Assembly: GCF_003002925.1 (NCBI RefSeq) | Contig: NZ_PVTK01000001.1 | Coordinates: forward strand, 930,001-994,000 | Direction of reading: 5' to 3' | Length of the DNA stretch: 64,000 nt | DNA from: Vreelandella songnenensis | GTDB taxonomy: Bacteria > Pseudomonadota > Gammaproteobacteria > Pseudomonadales > Halomonadaceae | In this document: in pieces, positions 1 through 11,357 of the stretch | Position numbering within the stretch: position 1 is the first letter of the stretch | Layout: each line of letters opens with the position of its first letter | Translations under genes and position numbers: made by a program | The notes under the pieces: model-generated | What the model was told of the DNA's origin: nothing | What the model saw: the letters and a program-made list of their open reading frames with translations, nothing else | Database searches by the model: none

Positions 1-1
1 C

Positions 2-886
2 GAGGTCATCCGCCAGGCGCTTGGCGAGCGTCTTGTCACGAACGCGCCGGTCATTACGCTCACCCCCACCTCGGTTACCCTGGAGGATGGCCGCTGCTTC
101 AATGCGGGGGCAGTGATCGACGGGCGGGGTTACCGGCCAAGCCCGCACCTGGCTATCGGGCTTCAGGCGTTTTTCGGCCAGCAGTGGCAGCTCGAGCGCC
201 CGCACGGGCTGACCCGCCCGCGGCTGATGGACGCCACCGTGGACCAGCAAGGCGGCTACCGGTTCGTCTACACGCTGCCACTGACGGCCACGGCGCTGCT
301 GATCGAAGACACCCACTATATCGACCGGGCCACACTTGATCATGACCGGGCACGGCTAAACATTGCCCACTACGCCAAGGCGCAGGGCTGGGCGCTTGGC
401 ACTCTCCAGCGCGAAGAGCAGGGTAACCTGCCGATCACCCTGACCGGCGACCCCAAGGCATTCTGGCAGGCGGCCCAAGGCCTACCCCAGAGCGGCCTGC
501 GCGGCGGGCTGTTTCATCCGACCACCGGCTATTCGCTGCCGCTGGCAGTGGCGCTTGCCGACATGATCGCTGAACAAACCCGTCTTACGCCGCCATCGCT
601 GTATCGCCTTATCCACGCTTATGCCAGGCAGTGCTGGCGGCAGCAGCGTTTTTTTCGCATGCTCAACCGCATGCTGTTTCTGGCCGGCCCCGACGACAGG
701 CGCTGGCAGGTAATGCAGCGCTTTTACGGCCTGAACGATGGCCTGATAGCACGCTTTTATGCCGGCCGGCTGACCCTTGCCGACCAGGCGCGAATATTGA
801 CGGGCAAGCCGCCGGTACCGGTAGGCGAAGCCTTACAGGCGGTTCTCAAACAAACTCCTCGGCTGCGAGCCTTTCATGATGAGTAA
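2..886 (+). CDS. crtY: Lycopene beta-cyclase, 5' partial
   Basis: Converts lycopene to beta-carotene by cyclising both ends. The gene runs in from before base 1; 294 codons are visible in one open frame, against roughly 380-390 for the family, so the N-terminal FAD-binding part is missing. The visible part holds the cyclase motif VIDGRG, followed by the conserved stretch around FVYTLPLT and IEDTHYID, and a C-terminal helical region with YGLNDGLI. It is followed directly by crtI, with an 11-base overlap, and then crtB. This is the Y-I-B order of Pantoea-type carotenoid operons. The family is recognised from these motifs; the pathway end product is inferred from the cluster. Confidence 0.9.
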   Translation, partial: EVIRQALGERLVTNAPVITLTPTSVTLEDGRCFNAGAVIDGRGYRPSPHLAIGLQAFFGQQWQLERPHGLTRPRLMDATVDQQGGYRFVYTLPLTATALLIEDTHYIDRATLDHDRARLNIAHYAKAQGWALGTLQREEQGNLPITLTGDPKAFWQAAQGLPQSGLRGGLFHPTTGYSLPLAVALADMIAEQTRLTPPSLYRLIHAYARQCWRQQRFFRMLNRMLFLAGPDDRRWQVMQRFYGLNDGLIARFYAGRLTLADQARILTGKPPVPVGEALQAVLKQTPRLRAFHDE

Positions 887-2360
887 AGCAATCGTAATCG
901 GGTCAGGCTTTGGCGGCCTGGCTCTGGCCATCCGCCTGCAGGCGGCGGGCATCCCCACCCTGATTCTTGAGCAGCGCGACAAGCCCGGCGGGCGCGCCTA
1001 CGTCTATCAGGATCAGGGGTTCACCTTCGATGCCGGGCCCACGGTGATCACCGACCCGAGCGCCATCGAGGAGCTTTTTACCCTGGCGGGAAAACGCCTG
1101 GAAGAGTACGTCGAGCTGATGCCGGTCACCCCCTTCTACCGGCTGTGCTGGGAGTCCGGTAAGGTCTTCAATTACGACAACGACCAGGCGCACCTGGAGG
1201 AGCAGATCGGCCAGTTCAACCCGGCCGATGTAGAGGGTTACCGGCGCTTTCTAAGCTACTCCCAGGCGGTGTTCAAGGAGGGCTATCTGAAGCTTGGCAC
1301 CGTACCGTTTCTGTCGTTTCGCGACATGGTGCGCGCCGGACCGCAGCTGGCGCGCCTGCAGGCCTGGCGCAGCGTCTACAGCATGGTTGCCAAGTTCATC
1401 GAGGATGACCATCTGCGCCAGGCGTTCTCGTTTCACTCGCTGCTGGTCGGCGGCAACCCGTTTGCCACCTCCTCCATCTACACGCTGATTCACGCGCTCG
1501 AGCGCGAATGGGGCGTCTGGTTTCCACGCGGTGGCACCGGCGCGCTGGTGCAGGGCATGGTCAAACTCTTTGAGGATCTGGGCGGCGAGATCGAGCTCAA
1601 TGCCGAGGTCACGCAGCTCGAGGCCGAGGACAACACCCTGAAGGCGGTAAAACTGGCCGACGGGCGGCGCATCGAAGCAAGCGCCGTGGCCTCCAACGCC
1701 GATGTGGTGCACACCTACGAAAAGCTGCTCGGCCATCATCCGGTAGGCGCCAAACGCAGCACCTCGCTCAAGCGCAAGCGCATGAGCAACTCGCTGTTCG
1801 TACTCTATTTTGGTCTCAACCATCATCATGAGCAGTTGGCCCACCATACCGTCTGCTTCGGGCCGCGCTACAAGGAGCTGATCGACGATATCTTCAACAG
1901 CGACGCCCTGGCCGAGGATTTCTCACTCTACCTGCATGCGCCCTGCGTCACCGACCCCTCATTGGCGCCCCCGGGCTGCGGCAGCTACTACGTACTCGCT
2001 CCCGTACCGCACCTGGGCACCGCGGATCTTGACTGGGAAGTGGAGGGTCCGCGGCTGCGCGAGCGTATCTTCGACTACCTGGAGGCGCACTACATGCCCG
2101 GGCTTCGCGAGCAGTTGGTGACTCACCGGATGTTCACGCCGTTTGATTTTCGCGACCAGCTGGGCGCGCACCAGGGCTCGGCGTTTTCCATCGAACCCAT
2201 TCTCACCCAGAGCGCCTGGTTCCGCCCGCATAACCGCGACAGCCGCATTGCCAATCTCTACCTCGTGGGCGCCGGCACGCACCCCGGCGCGGGGGTTCCG
2301 GGCGTAATCGGTTCGGCCAAGGCCACCGCCGGGCTGATGGTAGAGCAGTTGGCCCCATGA
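876..2360 (+). CDS. crtI: Phytoene desaturase
   Basis: Carries out the desaturation of phytoene to lycopene. The 494-residue length is typical. The N-terminus has the dinucleotide-binding fold (GSGFGG at residues 9-14), followed by an acidic residue and the conserved KPGGRAY and DAGPTV segments. The C-terminus has the signature LVGAGTHPGAGVPGV, which binds FAD. Two adjacent start codons exist (876 and 879) and the sequence does not decide between them. The gene overlaps crtY by 11 bases and shares an ATGA with crtB, so the three are probably translated as one operon. Confidence 0.95.
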   Translation: MMSKAIVIGSGFGGLALAIRLQAAGIPTLILEQRDKPGGRAYVYQDQGFTFDAGPTVITDPSAIEELFTLAGKRLEEYVELMPVTPFYRLCWESGKVFNYDNDQAHLEEQIGQFNPADVEGYRRFLSYSQAVFKEGYLKLGTVPFLSFRDMVRAGPQLARLQAWRSVYSMVAKFIEDDHLRQAFSFHSLLVGGNPFATSSIYTLIHALEREWGVWFPRGGTGALVQGMVKLFEDLGGEIELNAEVTQLEAEDNTLKAVKLADGRRIEASAVASNADVVHTYEKLLGHHPVGAKRSTSLKRKRMSNSLFVLYFGLNHHHEQLAHHTVCFGPRYKELIDDIFNSDALAEDFSLYLHAPCVTDPSLAPPGCGSYYVLAPVPHLGTADLDWEVEGPRLRERIFDYLEAHYMPGLREQLVTHRMFTPFDFRDQLGAHQGSAFSIEPILTQSAWFRPHNRDSRIANLYLVGAGTHPGAGVPGVIGSAKATAGLMVEQLAP

Positions 2361-3283
2361 ACCAGCCGCTTCTTGACCACGCCACTCGCACCATGGCCGT
2401 TGGCTCCAAGAGCTTTGATACGGCGGCCAAGCTGTTCGATGCCGACACTCGGCGCAGCGCGCTGATGCTCTACGCCTGGTGCCGCCACTGCGACGATGTG
2501 ATCGACGACCAGACGCTGGGCTTCAATACCGGTGCTGCCAGCACTACCGACGCGCAGGAGCGCCTGGCAGGCCTTGAAGCACAGACCCGCCAGGCCTATG
2601 CCGGTGAGCCCATGCAGTCACCCGCCTTTGCCGCGTTTCAGGAAGTCGCCCTCAAGCACGCCATTCCCCCCAGGCGGGCGTTCGAGCACCTGGAAGGCTT
2701 TGCCATGGACGTACGCGAAGAGCACTACGCCACTTTTGAGGATACGCTGCGCTACTGCTATCACGTGGCGGGCGTGGTGGGATTGATGATGGCGCAGGTG
2801 ATGGGCGTGCGTGATGAGCAAGTGCTGGATCGCGCCTGCGATCTGGGCCTGGCGTTTCAGCTCACCAATATCGCCCGGGATATCGTCGAGGACGCCCAGG
2901 CCGGGCGCTGCTACCTGCCGGCAAGCTGGCTTGCACAAGAGGGGCTGACGGTCGAAACGCTGAGTGACCCAGCGCTTCGACCTCAGGTCGCACGGCTTGC
3001 CGAGCGCCTGGTCAGCGAAGCCGAACCCTATTACGCCTCTGCAAAGGCTGGGCTTGGCGGGCTTTCGCTACGTTCGGCCTGGGCGATTGCCACGGCCCAT
3101 GGGGTCTACCGCCGGATTGGCCTGAAGGTGCAGCGTGCCGGGGCGCACGCCTGGGACAAACGCCAGAGCACCAGCCGCCAGGAAAAGCTCGCGCTGCTGG
3201 CCAAGGGTAGCGCGCTGGCGCTCAGCTCTCGCGTGGCGTCACCGGCGCCGCGTCCCCCGGGCCTTTGGCAGCGCCCGGCGTAG
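2357..3283 (+). CDS. crtB: Phytoene synthase
   Basis: Condenses two geranylgeranyl diphosphates head to head to give phytoene, the first committed carotenoid step. Both aspartate-rich motifs are present: DDVIDD at residues 46-51 and the NIARDIVED segment at 171-179. The 308-residue length fits the family. The start overlaps the crtI stop in an ATGA. The last 62 bases overlap the 3' end of crtZ on the other strand, and the C-terminal tail after about residue 280 is Ala/Pro-rich and looks unconserved, so the overlap probably costs nothing functionally. The substrate-making gene crtE is not in the window. Confidence 0.94.
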   Translation: MNQPLLDHATRTMAVGSKSFDTAAKLFDADTRRSALMLYAWCRHCDDVIDDQTLGFNTGAASTTDAQERLAGLEAQTRQAYAGEPMQSPAFAAFQEVALKHAIPPRRAFEHLEGFAMDVREEHYATFEDTLRYCYHVAGVVGLMMAQVMGVRDEQVLDRACDLGLAFQLTNIARDIVEDAQAGRCYLPASWLAQEGLTVETLSDPALRPQVARLAERLVSEAEPYYASAKAGLGGLSLRSAWAIATAHGVYRRIGLKVQRAGAHAWDKRQSTSRQEKLALLAKGSALALSSRVASPAPRPPGLWQRPA

Positions 3284-3749
3284 CAGACTGGCGGCGTTTC
3301 AGCGTCGCCTCAAGCTTTTCCACCGGCGGGGAGTAGAGAAAGCCAAACGACACGCAGTCCTCACGGCTCTTGACCGCGTGGTGCAGCCGGTGAGCCTTGT
3401 ACAGGCGCTTCAGGTAGCCGCGCCGGGGAATATAGCGAAACGGCCAGCGCTTGTGCACCAGCCCGTCGTGCACGATAAAGTAGATTGCGCCGTAGGCGGT
3501 CATGCCCGCGCCGATCCACTGCAGCGGCCACATGCCCGCCGTACCGAGTGCGATCAGCGCGATGGCAACCACCGCGAACACCACGGCGTACAGGTCATTA
3601 CGCTCGAACCATCCGCTACGCGGCCGATGGTGAGAGCGGTGCCAGCCCCACCCCCAGCCGTGCATGATGTACTTGTGGGCAAAAGTTGCAAAAAGCTCCA
3701 TGCCGGCCACCGTCAGCAGGACGATCAAGATATTCCACACTACGAGCAT
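3222..3749 (-). CDS. crtZ: Beta-carotene hydroxylase
   Basis: Di-iron membrane hydroxylase that adds 3-OH groups to beta-carotene, giving zeaxanthin. It is 175 residues long with hydrophobic segments near residues 3-22 and 53-90. The histidine clusters of the family are all visible: HKYIMH (25-30), HRSHH (37-41), HDGLVH (94-99) and HRLHH (120-124). The C-terminal 30 residues are Pro/Ala-rich. The start has GGAG five bases upstream. The gene points towards crtB and overlaps it at the 3' end, as in Pantoea-type clusters where crtZ faces the crtEXYIB operon. Confidence 0.93.
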   Translation of the reverse strand: MLVVWNILIVLLTVAGMELFATFAHKYIMHGWGWGWHRSHHRPRSGWFERNDLYAVVFAVVAIALIALGTAGMWPLQWIGAGMTAYGAIYFIVHDGLVHKRWPFRYIPRRGYLKRLYKAHRLHHAVKSREDCVSFGFLYSPPVEKLEATLKRRQSATPGAAKGPGDAAPVTPRES

Positions 3750-3805
3750 ATTGTCTCCACGCCACGTCTAGTGAGCGCCTGAACGCCAGGCCGTTGCGAA
3801 CAAGC

Positions 3806-4261
3806 CTAGCGCCTTGCGGCAAAAAACGCTTTCAAGATTTTTTTGGACGCCGGCGCCAGCACGCCACCGCTCGCCTCCACCTGATGATTGAACCACGGCT
3901 GGGCAAGCAGATTGGCCTTGGATTCCACCATGCCGGTGCGCGGCTCGGCGGCGGCGTACACCAGGCGCTTGACCCGCGCATGCACCATGGCGCCGGCGCA
4001 CATCATGCAGGGCTCCAGCGTGACATACAGCGTACAGCCCTCCAACCGGTAGTTGCCACAGGCTTGCCCGGCCTCACGCAGGGCGCGTATTTCCGCATGA
4101 CCGCTTGGGTCGCAGCTGGCCACCGGGGCGTTGTGGGCGGCCGCCAGAATCTCGCCGTCGGCACTGACCACCACCGCCCCTACCGGCACTTCGCCCGCCG
4201 CGGCTGCCAGATGCGCCTGCTCAAGGGCACGGTGCATGTAAAATTCATCGCTGCGTATCAA
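3806..4261 (-). CDS. tadA: tRNA-specific adenosine deaminase
   Basis: Deaminates A34 to inosine in the anticodon of tRNA-Arg(ACG); essential in most bacteria. The 151-residue protein has the zinc and catalytic motif HAE (55-57) and the PCMMC zinc motif (84-88). The start is TTG at 4261 with GGAG six bases upstream. The next ATG (4237) lacks a good ribosome site and would cut the family's N-terminal helix, so TTG is preferred. It is divergent from the thioesterase gene and shares a 101-base upstream region with it. Confidence 0.93.
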   Translation of the reverse strand: MIRSDEFYMHRALEQAHLAAAAGEVPVGAVVVSADGEILAAAHNAPVASCDPSGHAEIRALREAGQACGNYRLEGCTLYVTLEPCMMCAGAMVHARVKRLVYAAAEPRTGMVESKANLLAQPWFNHQVEASGGVLAPASKKILKAFFAARR

Positions 4262-4362
4262 GGCAAACTCCGCTAAGGTAGCAAAATGTTGTGCGCGGCT
4301 GCTCTGCCGCAGGCGCTAGCCCGCCATCATGGACCGCATTGGATAGCCCAAGGATACCCAGA

Positions 4363-5190
4363 ATGACCGACGCGCTGAATACGCTAGTAAATTTACTTGA
4401 GCTCGAAGCCCTCGAAGAGACGCTGTTTCGTGGCCAGAGCCAGGACTTAGGCTTTCCTCAGCTGTATGGCGGCCAGGTGCTTGGGCAGGCGCTGGCCGCC
4501 GCCTCGCGCACGGTACCCGCTGAGCGCCGCCCGCACTCTCAGCACGGCTATTTTCTGCGCCCCGGCGACCCCCACCGCCCGGTGGTGTACCAGGTGGATA
4601 ACGTACGCGACGGCGGCAGTTTCACCACGCGCCGCGTCACGGCGATTCAGAAAGGGCGGCCGATCTTTTTCTGCAGCGCCTCGTTTCACGCGCCGGAAAA
4701 AGGTATCGAGCATCAGCGCGCCATGCCCGAGGTAGCCGCCCCGGAAGCGCTGATCGAAAGCGGCGCGGCCAAGCATGCACGCTTTCCCGGCCATCCGATC
4801 GAGTTTCTGCATATCAAGGGCAATCCGGGCCACGGCGAGCCGGCAGGGCAGTGTCTGTGGTTCCGCTTTTCCGGCACCCTGCCCGACGACCCGGCGCTGC
4901 ATCGGCATCTACTGTCCTACGCCTCGGATTTCAACCTGCTGACCACCAGCCTGCTGCCCCACGGGATCGAATTTACCGACCCGAAGCTGCGCATCGCAAG
5001 CCTGGACCACACCTTGTGGCTTCACGAGGACACCCGCCTGGACGAGTGGCTTTTATACGTGATCGACTCGCCCTGGGCGGGCGGCTCGCGCGGGCTGGCG
5101 CGAGGGCATATCTACAGCCGCGATGGGCGCCTGATTGCCTCCACCGCCCAGGAAGGGCTGACCCGCATGCACGATGAGCCCATTCGCTGA
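4363..5190 (+). CDS. tesB: Acyl-CoA thioesterase II
   Basis: Double-hotdog thioesterase that hydrolyses medium- and long-chain acyl-CoA. At 275 residues it matches E. coli TesB (about 286). The expected catalytic set is in place by alignment from memory: Asp189 in YASDF, Thr217 in DHTLW and Gln263 in STAQEG. The open frame extends 24 codons further upstream, but ATG 4363 has AAGGA eight bases before it and starts where the family starts. It ends before a strong bidirectional terminator shared with the convergent malic enzyme gene. Confidence 0.93.
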   Translation: MTDALNTLVNLLELEALEETLFRGQSQDLGFPQLYGGQVLGQALAAASRTVPAERRPHSQHGYFLRPGDPHRPVVYQVDNVRDGGSFTTRRVTAIQKGRPIFFCSASFHAPEKGIEHQRAMPEVAAPEALIESGAAKHARFPGHPIEFLHIKGNPGHGEPAGQCLWFRFSGTLPDDPALHRHLLSYASDFNLLTTSLLPHGIEFTDPKLRIASLDHTLWLHEDTRLDEWLLYVIDSPWAGGSRGLARGHIYSRDGRLIASTAQEGLTRMHDEPIR

Positions 5191-5219
5191 CAGCAAGCGC
5201 TACACACCACGACCAGAAA

Positions 5220-5252
5220 GCACAACGCCCGCAGCATGGGCGGGCGTTGTGC
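5220..5252. terminator. Bidirectional terminator between tesB and maeB
   Basis: Perfect 13-bp stem (5220-5232 pairs with 5240-5252) with a seven-base loop, lying between two convergent genes. T-rich stretches follow on both strands but are short, so intrinsic termination is likely rather than certain. Confidence 0.75.
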
Positions 5253-5270
5253 AGCTTTCAAGCGAGACGA

Positions 5271-6542
5271 TCAGCCGCCGTAGACGTCATTGATCGTCTT
5301 CAGCGGGTAGTGCGCCGGGTAAGGCTTGCGCGCCACACCGGAATCCACCGCCGCCTGGGCCACCGCCGACGAGACACGCTCCAGCAGGCGGATATCCACC
5401 GGCGTGGGGATGATGTATTCGCGGCCAAAGCTCATTTCCGTGCGCTCGTAGGCGCTCAGTACTTCCTGGGGCACCGGCTCGCGGGCCAGATCCTTCAAGG
5501 CGTGTACCGCAGCCAGCTTCATGGCTTCATTGATACGCGTGGCGCGCACATCGAGCGCCCCGCGGAAAATGAACGGAAAGCCCAGCACGTTGTTGACCTG
5601 GTTGGGGAAATCCGAGCGACCAGTGGCCATGATCACATCCGGGCGCGCTTCGCGGGCAACGTCTGGGTGAATTTCCGGGTCCGGGTTGGTGCAGGCAAAG
5701 ATCACCGGGTCAGCGGCCATCTTCTTGACCTGCTCGGCGGACAGCAGGCCGGGGCCGGACAGGCCGATGAACACATCGGCGCCGTCGATGGCGTCATCCA
5801 GCGTGCGCATCTGGGTATCGAGGGCAAACTCGGCCTTGTACTCGTTGATGCCGTCACGGCCGGTGTGGATAACGCCACGCCGATCCAGCATCACCAGGTT
5901 CTCTTTTTTGGCACCGCAGGAAACCAGCAGGCGCATGCAGGCAATCGCCGCCGCCCCGGCGCCCATGCAGACGATCTTGACGTTCTCGATCGACTTGCCG
6001 GCGATTTCCAGCGCATTGAGCATACCGGCCGCCGTAACGATGGCGGTGCCGTGCTGGTCGTCGTGGAAGACGGGGATGCTGCAACGCTCGATCAGCGCTT
6101 TCTCGATTTCAAAGCACTCCGGCGCCTTGATATCTTCAAGGTTGATGCCGCCCCAGGTATCGGCAATGCGGGCAACGGTGTCGATAAACGCCTGCGGGCT
6201 TTCGGAATCAACTTCGATATCCACCGAGTTGATACCGGCAAAGCACTTGAACAGCACGCCCTTGCCTTCCATGACCGGCTTGCTGGCCAGCGGCCCCAGG
6301 TTGCCCAGGCCCAGAATGGCGCTACCGTCGGAAATGACGGCGACCAGGTTACCCTTGCCGGTATAGCGGTAGGCATTTTCAGCTTCACGCGCGATTTCAC
6401 GAACCGGCTCGGCAACGCCCGGGCTATACGCCAGCGCCAGATCCCGTGCGGTAGCGGTGGGCTTGGTCAGCTCCACGGAGAGCTTACCGGGGATCGGTTT
6501 TGCGTGATAATCCAGCGCTGCCTGCTTGTTTGCATCCGTCAT
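5271..6542 (-). CDS. maeB: NADP-type malic enzyme, short form
   Basis: Oxidative decarboxylation of malate to pyruvate, supplying NADPH and linking the TCA cycle to pyruvate. The 423-residue protein has the N-terminal malic domain (LAYSPGVAEP near residues 38-47, SDGSAILGLGNLG near 70) and the NAD(P)-binding domain (GAGAAAIACM). The C-terminal phosphotransacetylase-like domain found in the roughly 760-residue MaeB of E. coli is absent. The cofactor choice is inferred from family, not proven. ATG 6542 is used; an in-frame TTG at 6554 is an alternative and neither has a strong ribosome site. Confidence 0.9.
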   Translation of the reverse strand: MTDANKQAALDYHAKPIPGKLSVELTKPTATARDLALAYSPGVAEPVREIAREAENAYRYTGKGNLVAVISDGSAILGLGNLGPLASKPVMEGKGVLFKCFAGINSVDIEVDSESPQAFIDTVARIADTWGGINLEDIKAPECFEIEKALIERCSIPVFHDDQHGTAIVTAAGMLNALEIAGKSIENVKIVCMGAGAAAIACMRLLVSCGAKKENLVMLDRRGVIHTGRDGINEYKAEFALDTQMRTLDDAIDGADVFIGLSGPGLLSAEQVKKMAADPVIFACTNPDPEIHPDVAREARPDVIMATGRSDFPNQVNNVLGFPFIFRGALDVRATRINEAMKLAAVHALKDLAREPVPQEVLSAYERTEMSFGREYIIPTPVDIRLLERVSSAVAQAAVDSGVARKPYPAHYPLKTINDVYGG

Positions 6543-6859
6543 GGTCGCGTCCAATTAGCCTAAAGTAGTAAAACAGATAAGTCCTTTCAGAATATAGAAA
6601 AATACCGGGCGCCTCAAGCGTGCCGTCAACTCAAATAGAAAACCCGCCTTTTCGCGAATTTTCCTTCACGTTGATTACTTTTAACAGCCATTTGCTGAAT
6701 CTTATGCAAGCGCTCTCTAGCTATAACGGTTTGCTTATTGCTGTAGCGCAGCATTTGTGGAAATTCCTTCCAATTTTCAGGCAATAAAAAACCCACGCCG
6801 TGGCGTGGGTTTTTCTACGACACACAAAGCGTGTGCGCAGAGGCTGATCCGGTGAGGGA
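6543..6859. other. Intergenic region between maeB and rpmE
   Basis: Gap of 317 bases, clearly more AT-rich than the genes around it, without a credible coding sequence. It holds the rpmE terminator at its right end. On the minus strand a TTGACG (6624-6629) and a TATTTT (6599-6604), 19 bases apart, could be a sigma-70-type promoter for maeB. The spacing is long, so this is only a weak guess. Confidence 0.5.
6784..6815 (-). terminator. rpmE terminator
   Basis: Hairpin with a 10-bp GC-rich core (ACCCACGCC paired with GGCGTGGGT) flanked by A-run and T-run. It has the form of a strong rho-independent terminator on either strand. It lies 45 bases past the rpmE stop. Confidence 0.85.
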
Positions 6860-7075
6860 TTAGCCGCGCTTGACAGCAGCGCCGAAACGCTTGTTGAAGC
6901 GCTCTACGCGGCCACCAGTGGTCGCTTGCTTCTGCTTGCCGGTGTAGAACGGGTGGCAGTTGGAGCATACGTCCAGCGAGAAATCCTGGCCAGAAGTAGA
7001 ACCAACCTGGAAGCTAGCACCGCAAGAGCAGTTGGCGGTGACCGTGTTGTAATTCGGGTGGATACCTTGTTTCAT
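6860..7075 (-). CDS. rpmE: 50S ribosomal protein L31
   Basis: Ribosomal protein L31 of the zinc-binding type. The 71 residues begin MKQGIHPNY, as is usual, and carry four cysteines at 16, 18, 37 and 40 that bind zinc (C+ form). The C-terminus [11 protein letters not shown] is conserved. GAGAGG lies about nine bases before the ATG. It is divergent from priA, the common order in gammaproteobacteria, and ends in its own terminator. A zinc-free paralogue that is Zur-regulated is often found elsewhere in such genomes but is not in this window. Confidence 0.96.
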   Translation of the reverse strand: MKQGIHPNYNTVTANCSCGASFQVGSTSGQDFSLDVCSNCHPFYTGKQKQATTGGRVERFNKRFGAAVKRG

Positions 7076-7224
7076 CGTGATGACCTCTCAAGCTATATGC
7101 CGCCACCTGATCCGCTGCCAGGCACCGCATACGGGTTTGGAAAAAACTGCTAACCGGTTAACCGCCCGATCGTATAGATTCTGAGCGGACGCATATTTTA
7201 GCAAAACTTATTGCCGGAGGCCAA

Positions 7225-9444
<2,220 letters not shown>

Positions 9445-9668
9445 TCCTGACGGAAGCCCTCGAAAACCGTGCCACAAGGCCTGCCCCGCCAAGACTACTT
9501 GCGGCCTGATCGCATCAACCGCTTTGAAACTGCGCGCCAAATGCTGATAATGGCCGCTTTGCTGATGCACCTGGGTCTGGGCAAAGCGCCAAGATAAGCG
9601 CCCAAGATTGGGCCCGCCCAGTCGTGCCTGCCTGCACACGCCGCCACCGACGTTATCCGGATACCGAT

Positions 9669-11354
9669 ATGAAAGACACGATTATTTCCCTGCTCACCGG
9701 CGCGGTAGACGCGCTCAAGCACCAAGGCGTGCTGCCCGCTGACCTTCAGCCCACCATCAAGGTTGACCCCACCAAAGACAAGGCCCACGGCGATTACGCG
9801 ACCAACCTGGCACTGATGCTGGCAAAACCGGCGGGCAAGAATCCCCGGGAGCTTGCCGAGACGCTGATTGCTGCGCTGCCCCAAAGTGACGCCATCCAGA
9901 AAACCGAGATCGCCGGACCCGGCTTCATCAACTTCTTTGCCGCCGCCGATGCGGCCGCGCAGATCGTCGCTCAAGTGCTGGACTCAGGCGACGCCTTTGG
10001 CCGCAGCCTGATCGGCCGCGGCGAGAAGGTGCAGGTCGAATTCGTTTCTGCCAACCCAACCGGCCCGCTGCACGTAGGCCACGGCCGGGGGGCGGCGATT
10101 GGCGACTGCCTGAGCCGCCTGCTGGAAGCTACGGGTTACGACGTTACCCGCGAGTTCTACTACAACGACGCGGGTGCGCAGATCGCCAACCTGGCGCGTT
10201 CGGTGCAGGCGCGCGCCAAGGGTCTGGGCCCGGACGATGCCAGCTGGCCGGAAGACGGCTACCGCGGTGAATACATCACCGATGTTGCCAATGATTATCT
10301 GGCCGGCAAGACCGTCACCGCCGACGACCGCGAAGTCACCGCCAAGGCCAACCCGGACGATCTGGATGCCATTCAGGAGTTCGCCGTGGCCTGGCTGCGC
10401 CGCGAGCAGGACCTGGACCTCAAGGCCTTTGGCGTCGAGTTTGACGTCTATTTCCTCGAGTCCTCGCTGTACGAGGATGGCAAGGTGGACGAGACGGTCG
10501 AAAAGCTCGTTGCCAACGGCCATACCTATGAAGGAGATGGTGCCATGTGGCTACGCACTACCGACTTCGGGGATGACAAGGACCGCGTCATGCGCAAGCG
10601 TGAAGGCGGCTACACCTACTTCCTGCCCGACGTGGCCTATCACCTGAACAAGTGGCAGCGCGGCTTCACCACGGTGATCAACGAGCAGGGCGCCGACCAC
10701 CACTCCACCGTCACCCGGGTTCGTGCAGGGCTTCAGGCGCTGGAGGTGGGCATTCCCAAGGGCTGGCCGGACTACGTGCTGCACCAGATGGTGATGGTCA
10801 CGCGCTCAGGCGTTGAGGTGAAGCTCTCCAAACGAGCTGGCAGCTACGTCACGGTGCGCGACCTGATCGATGAAGTGGGCCGCGATGCCACGCGCTTCTT
10901 CCTGGCAGCACGCCGCGCCGACTCCCAGCTGACCTTTGATATCGACCTGGCGCGCTCTCAGTCCAACGACAACCCGGTGTACTACATCCAGTACGCGCAT
11001 GCCCGGGTCAGCAGCATGCTGCGCAAGGCGGAAGCCGCCGACCAGCCGTTCGACCACGCCGTGGCGCTTGCCAACCTGGCGCTGCTGGACAGCGACCAGG
11101 AGAAAGCCGTACTCAACCGGTTGGCACGCTACCCGGAAGTGGTCCAGAACGCGGCCAAGAACCGCGAACCCCAGCAGGTGGCCCAGTACCTGCTCGACCT
11201 GGCCGGTGATTTCCACACCTGCTACAACGCGGTCAAGGTCATGGTCGATGACGACACCCTGCGCAACGTTCGCCTGGCGCTTGGCCTGGCTACCCGCCAG
11301 GTGCTGCGTAACGGGCTGGACCTGATGGGCGTCAGCGCCCCCGAGGAGATGTAA
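9669..11354 (+). CDS. argS: Arginyl-tRNA synthetase
   Basis: Class I synthetase that charges tRNA-Arg. The 561-residue length is typical. The HIGH-like signature is HVGHGRG in the [14 protein letters not shown] segment near residue 125. The KMSKS equivalent is KLSKRAG, and the C-terminal all-helical anticodon-binding domain follows. The frame is open for 15 more codons upstream, but ATG 9669 matches the family start. The 224 bases between priA and argS contain no gene and presumably its promoter. The SPOR-domain gene follows three bases after the stop. Confidence 0.96.
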   Translation: MKDTIISLLTGAVDALKHQGVLPADLQPTIKVDPTKDKAHGDYATNLALMLAKPAGKNPRELAETLIAALPQSDAIQKTEIAGPGFINFFAAADAAAQIVAQVLDSGDAFGRSLIGRGEKVQVEFVSANPTGPLHVGHGRGAAIGDCLSRLLEATGYDVTREFYYNDAGAQIANLARSVQARAKGLGPDDASWPEDGYRGEYITDVANDYLAGKTVTADDREVTAKANPDDLDAIQEFAVAWLRREQDLDLKAFGVEFDVYFLESSLYEDGKVDETVEKLVANGHTYEGDGAMWLRTTDFGDDKDRVMRKREGGYTYFLPDVAYHLNKWQRGFTTVINEQGADHHSTVTRVRAGLQALEVGIPKGWPDYVLHQMVMVTRSGVEVKLSKRAGSYVTVRDLIDEVGRDATRFFLAARRADSQLTFDIDLARSQSNDNPVYYIQYAHARVSSMLRKAEAADQPFDHAVALANLALLDSDQEKAVLNRLARYPEVVQNAAKNREPQQVAQYLLDLAGDFHTCYNAVKVMVDDDTLRNVRLALGLATRQVLRNGLDLMGVSAPEEM

Positions 11355-11357
11355 TTC

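Noticed and set aside
5247..6563. Long open frame (438 codons) antisense to the malic enzyme gene
   Set aside because: It is a shadow of a GC-rich gene. The protein has no recognisable domain and the other strand encodes a clear malic enzyme.
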